Source: an uncultured Chitinophagaceae bacterium
GTDB taxonomy: Bacteria > Bacteroidota > Bacteroidia > Chitinophagales > Chitinophagaceae
Length of the DNA: 64,000 nucleotides
Assembly (NCBI GenBank): GCA_937958995.1
Contig: CALGAP010000011.1
Coordinates: 372,001 to 436,000, forward strand
Reading direction: 5' to 3'
Positions 1 through 8,847 of this stretch are shown here, one piece after another. The notes below the pieces were generated by a model, which was given only the letters and a program-made list of their open reading frames with translations, was not told the DNA's origin and did not search any database. Positions within the stretch are counted from its first letter, which is position 1. Every line of letters starts with the position of its first letter. The position numbers were made by a program, and so were the translations under genes.

Positions 1-128
1 AGCGTATGCTCCTGGTCGTCCAGGCTCACATCGATGGTATAATGTACTTCCTGTTGCCAGTACTTCGACTGGGCTTCACCTGGAAAATGGATCGCCGTAA
101 TAAGCAGTAGTAAGCAAAAATTTTTCAA
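1..128 (-). CDS. M1 family metallopeptidase, N-terminal fragment
   Basis: Only the first 42 codons lie in the window; the gene runs off the left edge. Reading leftward from 128, a TTG codon opens a clear signal peptide (KNFCLLLLITAIHFPGEAQ) followed by KYWQQEVHYTIDVSLDDQEH, which resembles the first beta-strands of exported M1 aminopeptidases of Bacteroidota. An in-frame TAA lies eight codons upstream with no ATG between, so TTG is the most plausible start; a sequencing error is the alternative. The zinc-binding HExxH region is outside the window, so activity cannot be judged. The family call is inference from a short stretch. Confidence 0.65.
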   Translation of the reverse strand, partial: MKNFCLLLLITAIHFPGEAQSKYWQQEVHYTIDVSLDDQEHT

Positions 129-284
129 CCTGGTTCTTTTAAATGGACTTTAATCACGCTCGCTTTTGCCGCCACGAATTTCCCTCCGACAATATTCTGC
201 GCGGATTGGGCCTGTACCCTCTCTGATCGCTTCCACCCTTACTGGTTCGCCATGCGGCCACCCGGGCAGCGGCAGACATCTTTG

Positions 285-402
285 CCGGTTTAGGGTTTCG
301 TATGTCGTGTTTCGGGTTTTTCATGGGAAATGGTTTCCTGTATAACGTTCGAAACCACGGGAATAATATGTGGTTCCGGGTTTGCCCGAAACCCTCAACC
401 AG
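285..402. repeat. TTTCGGG-like low-complexity spacer
   Basis: The spacer downstream of the sugar transferase gene carries several imperfect copies of a GTTTCGGGT word (around 291, 309 and 372) and one inverted copy (CCCGAAACCC, 385-394). A similar cluster occurs at 2847-2895 on the other side of the two-gene operon. No coding potential is supported here. Confidence 0.35.
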
Positions 403-403
403 C

Positions 404-1819
404 TCACCTTCCTTTCCCCAAAAAAATAATCCTCAACGTATACAGCAATATCTTCAAATCCAGGGCCAGCGATATATTTTCGATATAGATCAGGTCGTAC
501 TTCATGCGCTCGATCATCTGGTCTACATTCTCTGCATAGCCGTATTGTACCATGCCCCAGCTGGTGAGACCGGGTTTTACTTTGAGCAGGTAGTTGAAAT
601 AGGGCGTTTGCTGCTGAATCTGTTTGATGTAGTATTCGCGCTCGGGCCGGGGACCCACGAGACTCATTTCACCTTTCAGGATGTTCCAGAGTTGTGGCAG
701 TTCGTCGAGGCGCCATTTGCGCATGGTCTTGCCCCAGCGAGTGATGCGGGGGTCGTTGGCCGAGGAAAGCTGCGGGCCATTTTTCTCGGCGGGATGATAC
801 ATAGACCGGAACTTATGGATGAAAAATTTTCTGCCCCTGTACCCCACCCGCTCCTGGCTGTAGATAATAGGACCGGGAGAAGAAAGCTTCACGCGGATCA
901 TTACGTAAAGCATCAGCGGCGACAATACGATCAATCCGAGAACCGAAAACACCACATCGATCACCCTCTTGATATTCTGCTGCCACTCGGGCATGAGGCC
1001 GGTCTTGATATCCGAAAGCATGGCGCCAAATACGTGACTGGTTTTTACCGAACCGGAAAGAATATCGAGGATGTCGGGAACGATCTTGATCTCCACGTCT
1101 TTTTCGCTGAGAATATTGATCACATTTTCCACCTGCTGTTTCTGCGATTTTTCCATCGCTATTACCACCAGCCTGATATCCTGGTCTTTAAGCACCTGTT
1201 CCATATCCTGCAGCGTGCCGCGTTTGGGAATATGTTTGCTGATGCCATTGCCATCGTGGCCCGCCGTGATGTAACCTGTATAGTGATAGCCCGCATTCTT
1301 AAGACCTTCGCGGGTATCGCGGTAAATTTTTTCAGCCACTGAATTACCTCCTACCAGCAAGGTGTTGAAACGCACCACGCCCTTGTTAATCTGCCGGCGC
1401 ACGATATCGAGCAAAATGCTGCGCCCTGTCCAGGTTAAAAAAAGTTGCGCGCCAATATATACCAGCAGCGCCTTGTAGTAATAAGTGTATTGAGTCTGCG
1501 GGTCGTTGATCACGATGCTGAAGAAAATGATGGTGCTGCCGATAAGACAGCAAAGCAGCGTGATGCCAAATTCACTCAGCCGCGACTTGCGATACAAAGA
1601 ATGATAAGCGCCCACCAGCGAGTAAAACAGTATCCACGCAATAGGAATCAGCGTGATGCCCCACCAGAAACGGTCGTTCAGCACCAGGTGGCCCTTGACG
1701 GTGATGGATTCATTCAGAAAGTAACGGCGGGCAAAGTACAGTACCACCCAGGCCAGCATGGCAGCAATATAGTCGCTCAACAAATACCAGGCGCTATGAA
1801 TACGTTTGGCAGGGGGCAT
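404..1819 (-). CDS. Polyprenyl glycosylphosphotransferase (WcaJ/WbaP-like sugar transferase)
   Basis: Predicted membrane enzyme that moves a sugar-1-phosphate from a nucleotide sugar to undecaprenyl phosphate, the first step of exopolysaccharide or O-antigen repeat assembly. The N-terminal ~120 residues hold several hydrophobic segments, a Rossmann-like CoA-binding-type domain follows, and the last ~190 residues are the bacterial sugar transferase domain, with a membrane hairpin starting KRVIDVVFSVLGLIVLSPLM, then FRSMY and DELPQLWNILKGEMSLVGPR. The ATG at 1819 is preferred over a TTG at 1825. The stop codon of the upstream oxidoreductase is only 8 bases away, so the two genes form an operon. 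Sugar specificity cannot be read from sequence. Confidence 0.93.
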   Translation of the reverse strand: MPPAKRIHSAWYLLSDYIAAMLAWVVLYFARRYFLNESITVKGHLVLNDRFWWGITLIPIAWILFYSLVGAYHSLYRKSRLSEFGITLLCCLIGSTIIFFSIVINDPQTQYTYYYKALLVYIGAQLFLTWTGRSILLDIVRRQINKGVVRFNTLLVGGNSVAEKIYRDTREGLKNAGYHYTGYITAGHDGNGISKHIPKRGTLQDMEQVLKDQDIRLVVIAMEKSQKQQVENVINILSEKDVEIKIVPDILDILSGSVKTSHVFGAMLSDIKTGLMPEWQQNIKRVIDVVFSVLGLIVLSPLMLYVMIRVKLSSPGPIIYSQERVGYRGRKFFIHKFRSMYHPAEKNGPQLSSANDPRITRWGKTMRKWRLDELPQLWNILKGEMSLVGPRPEREYYIKQIQQQTPYFNYLLKVKPGLTSWGMVQYGYAENVDQMIERMKYDLIYIENISLALDLKILLYTLRIIFLGKGR

Positions 1820-1827
1820 GTACAAGT

Positions 1828-2802
1828 TTACGCTATAATATTATTGTTTTTGATCTTTTGCAAAATCTGGTGTGCCACATCCATCGCCCGGTATCCATCC
1901 ACTTCGGATACAACTGTTGATGTATTTTTTAAAATAGAATCGCGAAAGGCTTCCAGTTCTTTCTTAATAGCGTTTACTTCAGGCACCTGCGGATTTACAA
2001 CCGCTATCGTTTTCTTACCGTATTTCGTATCGAGGTCAAATGAAAATGCATCCACATCCTGCGGCGTTTTCAGTTTGATGATCTCGGTCTTCTTATTCAG
2101 AAAATCTATCCCGATATAAGCATCTTTCTGAAACAGGCGCATCTTGCGCATTTTCTTCATGCTGATTCGACTGCTGGTGAGGTTGGCCACGCAGCCATTA
2201 TTAAATTCGATGCGCACGTTGGCAATATCCGGTGTTTCGGTCATTACGGCCACTCCACTCGCTGAAATATTTTTCACCTCGCTTTTTACTATACCTAGAA
2301 TGATGTCTATATCATGAATCATCAGGTCCAGGATGACACTCACCTCGGTGCCGCGCGGGTTAAACTGCGCCAGGCGATGCACTTCAATGAACATAGGACC
2401 CAGGTCAAGATCCTTCACCGCCAGGTAAGCGGGATTGAAACGCTCCACATGGCCTACCTGGAATTTGATCTTCGATTCTTTTACCAGCTTCACGATTTCA
2501 CCTGCCTCGTCCATGGTATTGGCCAATGGCTTTTCCACGAACACATGCTTGCCTTTGCGGATCGCCATTTTGCATAGCTCATGGTGGGCGGTGGTGGGCG
2601 CCACCACATCAATGGCATCCACTGCATCTATCAGGGTTTCTATATCCAGAAATCGGGCTAACTGGTATTTTTCAGATACTTCCTGGGCTACGTCATCGCT
2701 GGGGTCGTAGAAACCAACCAGCTCAATATCCTTTATTTCTTTCCAGTTGTTGAGATGAAATTTTCCGAGGTGGCCGACACCGAAGACGCCGATTTTTAAC
2801 AT
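1828..2802 (-). CDS. Gfo/Idh/MocA family oxidoreductase
   Basis: NAD(P)-dependent sugar oxidoreductase, 324 residues, the normal length for the family. The N-terminus is a Rossmann fold (KIGVFGVGHLGKFH) and the family's catalytic-site EKPLA motif is present as VEKPLAN near residue 95. A C-terminal alpha/beta domain begins around residue 120. It is transcribed just ahead of the sugar transferase, which suggests it modifies a nucleotide sugar for the same surface glycan; that link is inference. A TATCTTTG promoter element lies only 5 bases upstream of the ATG. Confidence 0.92.
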   Translation of the reverse strand: MLKIGVFGVGHLGKFHLNNWKEIKDIELVGFYDPSDDVAQEVSEKYQLARFLDIETLIDAVDAIDVVAPTTAHHELCKMAIRKGKHVFVEKPLANTMDEAGEIVKLVKESKIKFQVGHVERFNPAYLAVKDLDLGPMFIEVHRLAQFNPRGTEVSVILDLMIHDIDIILGIVKSEVKNISASGVAVMTETPDIANVRIEFNNGCVANLTSSRISMKKMRKMRLFQKDAYIGIDFLNKKTEIIKLKTPQDVDAFSFDLDTKYGKKTIAVVNPQVPEVNAIKKELEAFRDSILKNTSTVVSEVDGYRAMDVAHQILQKIKNNNIIA

Positions 2803-2807
2803 AGGCG

Positions 2808-2815
2808 CAAAGATA
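2808..2815 (-). promoter_or_regulatory. Bacteroidota -7 element of the oxidoreductase/sugar transferase operon
   Basis: On the minus strand the sequence reads TATCTTTG, an exact match to TAnnTTTG, followed by five bases and the ATG at 2802. No clear TTG -33 element was found at the usual distance. If active, the transcript would be leaderless or nearly so. Confidence 0.5.
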
Positions 2816-2846
2816 AAGGATTGGAGTGACGAGTGTCGGGGACGGA

Positions 2847-2895
2847 GTTTCGGGTTTCGGGTTGTTGGTGCCGGGTGTCCCCCAAAGCCGAAACC
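2847..2895. repeat. TTTCGGG tandem word cluster
   Basis: GTTTCGGGTTTCGGGTT (2847-2863) is a tandem of a 7-base word, followed by an inverted relative (GCCGAAACC) ending at the 3' end of the L,D-transpeptidase gene. Related words lie at 285-402, so these clusters flank the two-gene glycan operon. Confidence 0.4.
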
Positions 2896-3686
2896 TACTT
2901 TATGAGTTTACTTTGGGTACGATACGTGGCCGAAGGATGATAAATGAAGAGGCAGGTGCCATCTTTCACCATATCAATCAGCTCCTGGCTGATGGAAGAG
3001 GGAACGGCGGGGCAACCAAAACTGCGACCGATATAGCCCTGGCTCTCGATGTATTCTTCGCTTACGTAGTCGGCGCCATGAATAACGATGCCGCGGCGGA
3101 GGGCCAGGTCGTTGATACCTTTTTCCATACCTCGCAGTTTGAGCGAATAGCCATTGCTGCCTTTGTAGGTCTCGCCGGTTACGTAGAAGCCGAGACTGCT
3201 TTTGTGCGAGGCGGGCTTGTTGGAGAAATACGTAGCCTGCGTCTTACCGGTCTTGGCGCCATGAGCCACATATGTATTATATAAAAGCGTGTAATTGTCC
3301 AGGTCTATCACATACAGCCGCTTGCTGGTGCTGGGCTGACTGAAGTCTACTATGGAAAGAATATTGGCTTTGATATGACCGCTCCTGATCAGTTTCGACA
3401 TACCACGCAGGGCCATTTCAAATACTTTTTTCGATAAACCCCACTCGTTCAGCTGCAGGCTGTCGAAAACATTCATTTTCTCCTCGATAAATGCTTTAGT
3501 GGTAAATGTGCTGGTGCTGAACGCTCCCGAAGCGTTCACCGGTGAGGTGGTGGTGTCACTATAATTATTGGTAACTGGGCGCGCCAACGTGTGGCCGGCA
3601 ACGGGGCTGAAGTCAAGCAGTAGTACTATGGACGTGATTACAGGAAACCGCAACAGTTTCCGAGGCCTTACCTGTGGTTTTTTCAT
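2895..3686 (-). CDS. Murein L,D-transpeptidase catalytic domain family protein
   Basis: Exported YkuD-like protein of 263 residues. The first ~35 residues are a signal peptide (basic KKPQVRPRKLLR, then a hydrophobic stretch). The catalytic part carries the His-Gly (VIHGADYVSE) and Ser-x-Gly-Cys (SFGCPAV) motifs; the Cys is the expected nucleophile for forming 3-3 peptidoglycan cross-links or anchoring proteins. It belongs to the YkuD_2-like group typical of Bacteroidota. It stands alone on the minus strand, divergent from sufB, with an AAGGA-type ribosome binding site about 9 bases before the ATG. Confidence 0.88.
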   Translation of the reverse strand: MKKPQVRPRKLLRFPVITSIVLLLDFSPVAGHTLARPVTNNYSDTTTSPVNASGAFSTSTFTTKAFIEEKMNVFDSLQLNEWGLSKKVFEMALRGMSKLIRSGHIKANILSIVDFSQPSTSKRLYVIDLDNYTLLYNTYVAHGAKTGKTQATYFSNKPASHKSSLGFYVTGETYKGSNGYSLKLRGMEKGINDLALRRGIVIHGADYVSEEYIESQGYIGRSFGCPAVPSSISQELIDMVKDGTCLFIYHPSATYRTQSKLIK

Positions 3687-4051
3687 AGATCCGTTCCTTT
3701 TTTAAATAGTGTCAGGTACCCTTTCAACGGTGCCGGGAAGTCAAAATTGCCCGGCAGAAATTATTAACCTTTTTTTCCACATATCCCCCAATTATTTGTG
3801 AGTCAAGGGGATAATAAAAATATGGGAATTTTACCAGAACAGCAATACCCGGATAATAGAAATTTTTACATAAAAATATTCACCAACTGTTTGTCACTTT
3901 TTTACAAAGCTTAAGGGTTTATACGTGGTAGAATTAAGGGCTTGAAGCAGAACGGGAGAATATTTAATCGCTGTTTATACTTTTTTGTACAGATTGCGCC
4001 GTACCTTTGTGGCGCAAAATTGAAAAAGATAAATCAAACGAGAAAATAATT
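3687..4051. other. Divergent spacer between L,D-transpeptidase and suf operon
   Basis: About 365 AT-rich bases with no supported ORF. It must hold the promoters of both divergent units. The only element recognised is the TACCTTTG box at 4002-4009 for sufB. Confidence 0.6.
4002..4009 (+). promoter_or_regulatory. Putative -7 element of the suf operon
   Basis: TACCTTTG matches TAnnTTTG and lies 42 bases before the sufB ATG. A TTTG at 3984-3987 could be the -33 box, but the spacing (14 bases) is shorter than usual. No Rrf2-type operator palindrome was recognised. Confidence 0.45.
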
Positions 4052-5497
4052 ATGAACGATGGGATATCGACCATAGAACAACAGGTGCTTCGTGATTATA
4101 AGTATGGCTTTGTTACCAATATTGAAGCTGACGAGGCGCCTCGTGGTTTGAACGAGGACATTATCCGTTTCATTTCCGCCAAAAAGCAGGAGCCAGAGTG
4201 GATGCTGGAGTGGAGACTGAAGGCTTATCGCCACTGGCTGAAGATGGAAGAGCCTAAATGGGCTAATATCAAATACGATCCGATCAATTACCAGGATATT
4301 ATTTATTACTCCGCTCCCAAACAAAAGAAAGCGCCCAAAAGTCTTGATGAAATAGATCCCGAGCTGAAAAGAACTTTTGAAAAGCTGGGCATTTCTCTCG
4401 AAGAACAGAAGCGCCTCACCGGCGTGGCCGTGGATGCGGTGATCGACAGTGTATCGATCGCCACTACTTTCAAGGAGCAACTGGCCGAACAAGGCATCAT
4501 CTTCTGCTCTATGAGCGAAGCTATTCGTGAGCACCCCGAACTGGTGAAAAAATACCTGGGGTCGGTAGTGCCCGTTACCGACAACTATTTTTCCGCCCTG
4601 AACTCTGCTGTGTTCAGCGACGGTTCATTCTGTTATATACCCGAGGGCGTACGTTGCCCTATGGAGCTTTCCACCTATTTCCGCATCAACGCCGAAAACA
4701 CCGGCCAGTTTGAACGCACACTGATCGTAGCAGAGAAAGGAAGTTATGTGAGCTATCTCGAAGGTTGTACCGCTCCCATGCGCGACGAAAACCAGTTGCA
4801 CGCCGCTGTGGTAGAACTCGTGGCCATGGAAAATGCCGAAATAAAATATTCTACCGTGCAAAACTGGTATCCCGGTGATAAGGACGGCGTGGGCGGCATT
4901 TACAATTTCGTTACCAAGCGCGGTATTTGCCTGGGCGATCACTCCAAGATCAGCTGGACACAGGTTGAGACCGGTTCGGCCATCACCTGGAAATACCCAA
5001 GCGTAATATTGAAAGGTGATTATTCGGTGGGTGAATTTTATTCAGTAGCCGTTACCAATAACCACCAGCAGGCCGATACCGGCACCAAGATGCAGCATAT
5101 CGGCAAACACACCCGCAGCCGCATCGTGTCGAAAGGTATATCGGCTGGTTTCAGCAACAACAGTTACCGCGGACTGGTAAATGTCAGTAAAAACGCGGTG
5201 AACGCGCGCAACTTCTCGCAGTGCGATTCATTACTGCTGGGCGACAAATGCGGTGCGCATACCTTCCCCTATATCGAGGTGAAAAATAATACTGCCATCG
5301 TAGAACACGAGGCCACCACGTCGAAGATTGGCGAAGACCAGTTGTTCTATTGCAACCAGCGCGGCATTGATACGGAGACCGCCGTGGCGCTCATCATCAA
5401 CGGCTTTGCCAAAGAGGTGATGAACCAGTTGCCGATGGAATTTGCTGTGGAAGCACAAAAACTGCTTGCCATCAGTCTTGAAGGAAGCGTAGGATAA
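4052..5497 (+). CDS. sufB: Fe-S cluster assembly protein SufB
   Basis: Scaffold subunit of the SufBCD complex, on which sulfur from SufS/SufE and iron are built into an Fe-S cluster. The 481-residue protein has the normal length and ends in the conserved block SQCDSLLLGDKCGAHTFPYI; Cys391 corresponds to the acceptor cysteine of the family. I chose the ATG at 4052 (MNDGISTIEQQ) because the frame's upstream ATG at 4007 overlaps the promoter element and adds residues unlike SufB. It is the first of six suf genes on the plus strand, followed 31 bases later by sufC. Confidence 0.97.
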   Translation: MNDGISTIEQQVLRDYKYGFVTNIEADEAPRGLNEDIIRFISAKKQEPEWMLEWRLKAYRHWLKMEEPKWANIKYDPINYQDIIYYSAPKQKKAPKSLDEIDPELKRTFEKLGISLEEQKRLTGVAVDAVIDSVSIATTFKEQLAEQGIIFCSMSEAIREHPELVKKYLGSVVPVTDNYFSALNSAVFSDGSFCYIPEGVRCPMELSTYFRINAENTGQFERTLIVAEKGSYVSYLEGCTAPMRDENQLHAAVVELVAMENAEIKYSTVQNWYPGDKDGVGGIYNFVTKRGICLGDHSKISWTQVETGSAITWKYPSVILKGDYSVGEFYSVAVTNNHQQADTGTKMQHIGKHTRSRIVSKGISAGFSNNSYRGLVNVSKNAVNARNFSQCDSLLLGDKCGAHTFPYIEVKNNTAIVEHEATTSKIGEDQLFYCNQRGIDTETAVALIINGFAKEVMNQLPMEFAVEAQKLLAISLEGSVG

Positions 5498-5528
5498 TTT
5501 TTAGAAACAATTTCAACAAGATATAATC

Positions 5529-6284
5529 ATGCTGTCTATTCACAACTTACATGCAGGCATTGAAGACAAGAAAATATTGAAAGGAATAAACCTTACCATC
5601 AATCGCGGCGAAGTACATGCTATTATGGGACCGAATGGTTCGGGTAAGAGTACGCTGGCCTCTGTGCTGGCGGGCCGCGAGCATTTTGAAGTAACCGAAG
5701 GTACTGTGGAGTTTGATGGAAAAAATCTGCTGGAACTGGCTCCCGAAGAAAGGGCCGGCGAAGGTTTGTTCCTGGCGTTCCAGTACCCGGTGGAAATTCC
5801 CGGTCTCACTACCACCAACTTCATAAAAACAGCGGTGAATGAAGTGCGCAAGTATCGTGGCGAAGAACCACTGGATGCGGTAGGCTTCCTGAAGCTGATG
5901 AAGGAAAAAATGGCTTTGATGGAAATGCCGCAGTCGCTGCTGAGCCGCTCGCTGAACGAGGGTTTCTCGGGTGGTGAGAAAAAGCGCAATGAAATTTTCC
6001 AGATGGCCATGCTGCAACCCAAACTGGCCATACTCGACGAAACAGACAGCGGCCTGGATATAGACGCCATCCGCATTGTGGCCAATGGCGTGAACAAATT
6101 CCGCAACGAAAACAATGCCGTGCTGGTGATTACACACTACCAACGGCTGCTTGATTATATCGTTCCCGACTACGTGCACGTGCTGTACAATGGCCGCATC
6201 GTGAAATCGGGCACCCGCGATCTGGCATTGGAGCTGGAAGAAAAAGGATATGACTTTATTAAGAACGAAGTAGAAGCTGTTTAA
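5529..6284 (+). CDS. sufC: Fe-S cluster assembly ATPase SufC
   Basis: ABC-type soluble ATPase that drives conformational change in SufB-SufD during cluster assembly. Walker A is GPNGSGKST (residues 34-42), the ABC signature is SGGEKKR starting at residue 147, and Walker B is LAILDE with Asp170-Glu171. The length of 251 residues is usual. There is no transmembrane domain, as expected for SufC. It lies between sufB and sufD in the same operon. Confidence 0.97.
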   Translation: MLSIHNLHAGIEDKKILKGINLTINRGEVHAIMGPNGSGKSTLASVLAGREHFEVTEGTVEFDGKNLLELAPEERAGEGLFLAFQYPVEIPGLTTTNFIKTAVNEVRKYRGEEPLDAVGFLKLMKEKMALMEMPQSLLSRSLNEGFSGGEKKRNEIFQMAMLQPKLAILDETDSGLDIDAIRIVANGVNKFRNENNAVLVITHYQRLLDYIVPDYVHVLYNGRIVKSGTRDLALELEEKGYDFIKNEVEAV

Positions 6285-6295
6285 CAAATCTGAAC

Positions 6296-7606
6296 ATGAG
6301 TACGGTTGACAATATAAAAGAACAATTGTCTCGGTTGCAATCGGAGCAGCGCGACAGCGGTTTGAAAAATATCCGCCAGAACGCGTTGAACGCATTTGAT
6401 AAAATGGGGATTCCGAACACGAGGCATGAAGAATGGAAATACACGCGTATCAGCGCGCTTTTTAACCAGGATTACCAGATTCAGAACGGTCAGCCCGTGG
6501 CAATTTCCGCACAGGATATCGATGCCATCAGGCTGCCGGGGCATGAAAATGCGCATGAGCTGGTGTTTGTGAATGGCGTGTTTTCGCAGCCATTCAGCAA
6601 AATTCATCCCAACCAGGAATTGGTGATCATTCCGCTGGAAGAAGCCGCGAACAATGAATATGCCTCCATAGTATCGGAAAACCTCGGTCATAGCAGCCGC
6701 TATGCCAAAGATGGCATCAATGCGCTGAATACCGCCTGGATGTATGGTGGTGTGTTCATTGATGTGAAGCGCGCAAAGATCGCCAGTCACCCAATTTACA
6801 TTTATCACGTTACCGATAGCCGTACTGCCAACATACTGGCGCAGCCGCGCAGCCTGGTGCATCTCAACGAAGGCTCGCAGGTGCAGGTGGTGGAGACATT
6901 CGCAACCATCGGTATGCAGTCGAGCTTCACCAACCAGGTAATTGAACTGGTATTGGAAGAAGACGCGCGTCTTGAGTATTATAAAATTCAAAACGACGCC
7001 GTGCATGCCAGCCAGGTCAGTACTACCCATGTACGCCAGCGCGGAAAAAGTTTCGCCCATACCGTTACCATTTCGCTGAACGGAAACGTGGTGCGCAACA
7101 ACCTGAATATTATCATGGAAGCGCCCTATTGCGAAAGCCATTTGTATGGCTTGTATTTGCAGAAAGGCAATAGTCATATAGACAACCACACGCTGGTTGA
7201 CAACGTAAAACCCAACTGCTACAGTAATGAACTGTACAAAGGCATTATGGACGAAAACGCCACCGGCGTATTCAACGGCAAGATTTTCGTGCGTCAGGAT
7301 GCGCAAAAGACCAATGCCTACCAGAGCAATAAGAATATATTGCTGAGCAATAACGCGAGCGTGAATACCAAACCACAGCTCGAAATATTTGCCGACGATG
7401 TGAAATGTTCGCACGGATGTACCATCGGCAGCCTGGATAAAGAGGCGATGTTTTACCTGAGGTCGAGGGGCGTTACCGAAAAATCGGCGCGCTCGCTGCT
7501 GATGCATGCTTTTGCCGATGATATTATGGAGCATATCAAGCCCGAAGCCATCAGGCAGTATGTGGACAAACTGATTTCTGAAAGACTTGAATTCGACACA
7601 ATATGA
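6296..7606 (+). CDS. sufD: Fe-S cluster assembly protein SufD
   Basis: SufB paralogue and partner in the SufBC2D scaffold complex, thought to help iron entry. The 436-residue protein has the beta-helix core and the C-terminal block VKCSHGCTIGSLDKEAMFYL characteristic of SufD, followed by a C-terminal helical end. Its stop codon overlaps the start of sufS (ATATGATGA), which argues for translational coupling. The start is 11 bases after sufC. Confidence 0.96.
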   Translation: MSTVDNIKEQLSRLQSEQRDSGLKNIRQNALNAFDKMGIPNTRHEEWKYTRISALFNQDYQIQNGQPVAISAQDIDAIRLPGHENAHELVFVNGVFSQPFSKIHPNQELVIIPLEEAANNEYASIVSENLGHSSRYAKDGINALNTAWMYGGVFIDVKRAKIASHPIYIYHVTDSRTANILAQPRSLVHLNEGSQVQVVETFATIGMQSSFTNQVIELVLEEDARLEYYKIQNDAVHASQVSTTHVRQRGKSFAHTVTISLNGNVVRNNLNIIMEAPYCESHLYGLYLQKGNSHIDNHTLVDNVKPNCYSNELYKGIMDENATGVFNGKIFVRQDAQKTNAYQSNKNILLSNNASVNTKPQLEIFADDVKCSHGCTIGSLDKEAMFYLRSRGVTEKSARSLLMHAFADDIMEHIKPEAIRQYVDKLISERLEFDTI

Positions 7607-8847
7607 TGAAGACAGCTGCCATATCAGGAGGATTAGATGTATATGCCATCCGTGAGCAATTTCCTGTGCTGAACAGGGAAGTGAAGGGGCATCGACTGGT
7701 GTATTTCGATAATGCAGCTACCACGCAAAAGCCGCAGGAGGTAATTGATGCCCTGGTAAATTATTACACCACGTACAATGCCAATATTCACCGCGGCATT
7801 CATACCCTGGCCGAAGAAGCCACTGCCGCTTATGAAGCCACGCGCGATGCGATGAAGGAATTCATCAATGCTTCGGGCCGCGAGGAGATCTTGTTTACTT
7901 CGGGCACTACCGACAGCATCAATACCGTCGCTTTTACTTATGGCCGGCAAAATGTGCAGGAAGGTGATGAAATCATCATATCTGCTATGGAGCATCACAG
8001 CAACATCGTGCCCTGGCAGGTGTTGTGCGAAGAAAAAAAGGCAAAGCTGAAAGTCATTCCCATCAACAATAAAGGCGAGCTGCTATTTGAAGAATTTGAA
8101 AAGCTCGTGAGCAGCAAAACGAAGATCGTGAGCGTGATGTATGTGTCGAACGCGATGGGGGTGATCAATCCCGTAAGAGAAATTATTAAGAAAGCGCACG
8201 AAGTGGGCGCCGTTGTGCTGGTAGACGCGGCGCAGGCCATGGCACACCTGGATATTGACGTGCAGGAACTGGATTGTGATTTTCTCGCCCTTTCTGCCCA
8301 TAAGATGTACGGACCTACCGGTATAGGTGTCTTATATGGTAAGAAAGAATTGCTGAACAGGATGCCGGTATTCCGCGGCGGTGGTGAGATGATCAAGGAA
8401 GTGACATTTGAAAAAACAACCTACAACGATCTTCCTTATAAATATGAGGCCGGCACGCCGAATATTGCGGATACCATCGCTTTCAAACCGGCGATCGATT
8501 TTGTGAACCGGGTTGGCAAAAAAGCCATGCACGCGCATGAGCAGGTATTGCTGGATTATGCTACAGAAAAATTGCGCGCCATCAAAGGCGTACACATTGT
8601 GGGAGATTCGACTAATAAGATCAGCGTGTTGTCTTTTGTGGTGGATAATATTCACCCGCAGGACCTGGGCATATTGCTCGACAACCGCGGTATTGCGGTG
8701 CGTACGGGTCACCATTGCTGCCAACCGCTGATGGATCGTTTCCGTATCCCGGGCACTACCCGCGCCTCATTTGCGGTATATAATACTTTGGAAGAAATTG
8801 ATCTGCTGGTGGCAGGCGTGGAGAAGGCCATAAAAACGTTAAGCTGA
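7603..8847 (+). CDS. sufS: Cysteine desulfurase SufS
   Basis: PLP-dependent type II cysteine desulfurase that takes sulfur from cysteine and passes it to SufE. The PLP lysine is Lys234 in SAHKMYGPTG, and the catalytic cysteine is Cys372 in RTGHHCCQPL; a second cysteine directly follows. The 414-residue length is normal. Two overlapping ATGs (7603 and 7606) are possible starts, both overlapping the sufD stop. The sufE start shares a base with the stop codon of this gene. Confidence 0.97.
   Translation: MMKTAAISGGLDVYAIREQFPVLNREVKGHRLVYFDNAATTQKPQEVIDALVNYYTTYNANIHRGIHTLAEEATAAYEATRDAMKEFINASGREEILFTSGTTDSINTVAFTYGRQNVQEGDEIIISAMEHHSNIVPWQVLCEEKKAKLKVIPINNKGELLFEEFEKLVSSKTKIVSVMYVSNAMGVINPVREIIKKAHEVGAVVLVDAAQAMAHLDIDVQELDCDFLALSAHKMYGPTGIGVLYGKKELLNRMPVFRGGGEMIKEVTFEKTTYNDLPYKYEAGTPNIADTIAFKPAIDFVNRVGKKAMHAHEQVLLDYATEKLRAIKGVHIVGDSTNKISVLSFVVDNIHPQDLGILLDNRGIAVRTGHHCCQPLMDRFRIPGTTRASFAVYNTLEEIDLLVAGVEKAIKTLS

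Noticed and set aside
302..1342. Long plus-strand ORF of 346 codons opposite the sugar transferase gene
   Set aside because: It lies mostly antisense to a clear sugar transferase with all family motifs, its product is rich in His and Phe without recognisable domains, and it has no ribosome binding site.
6281..7534. Long minus-strand ORF opposite sufD
   Set aside because: It is a shadow of the sufD reading frame and has no recognisable protein features.
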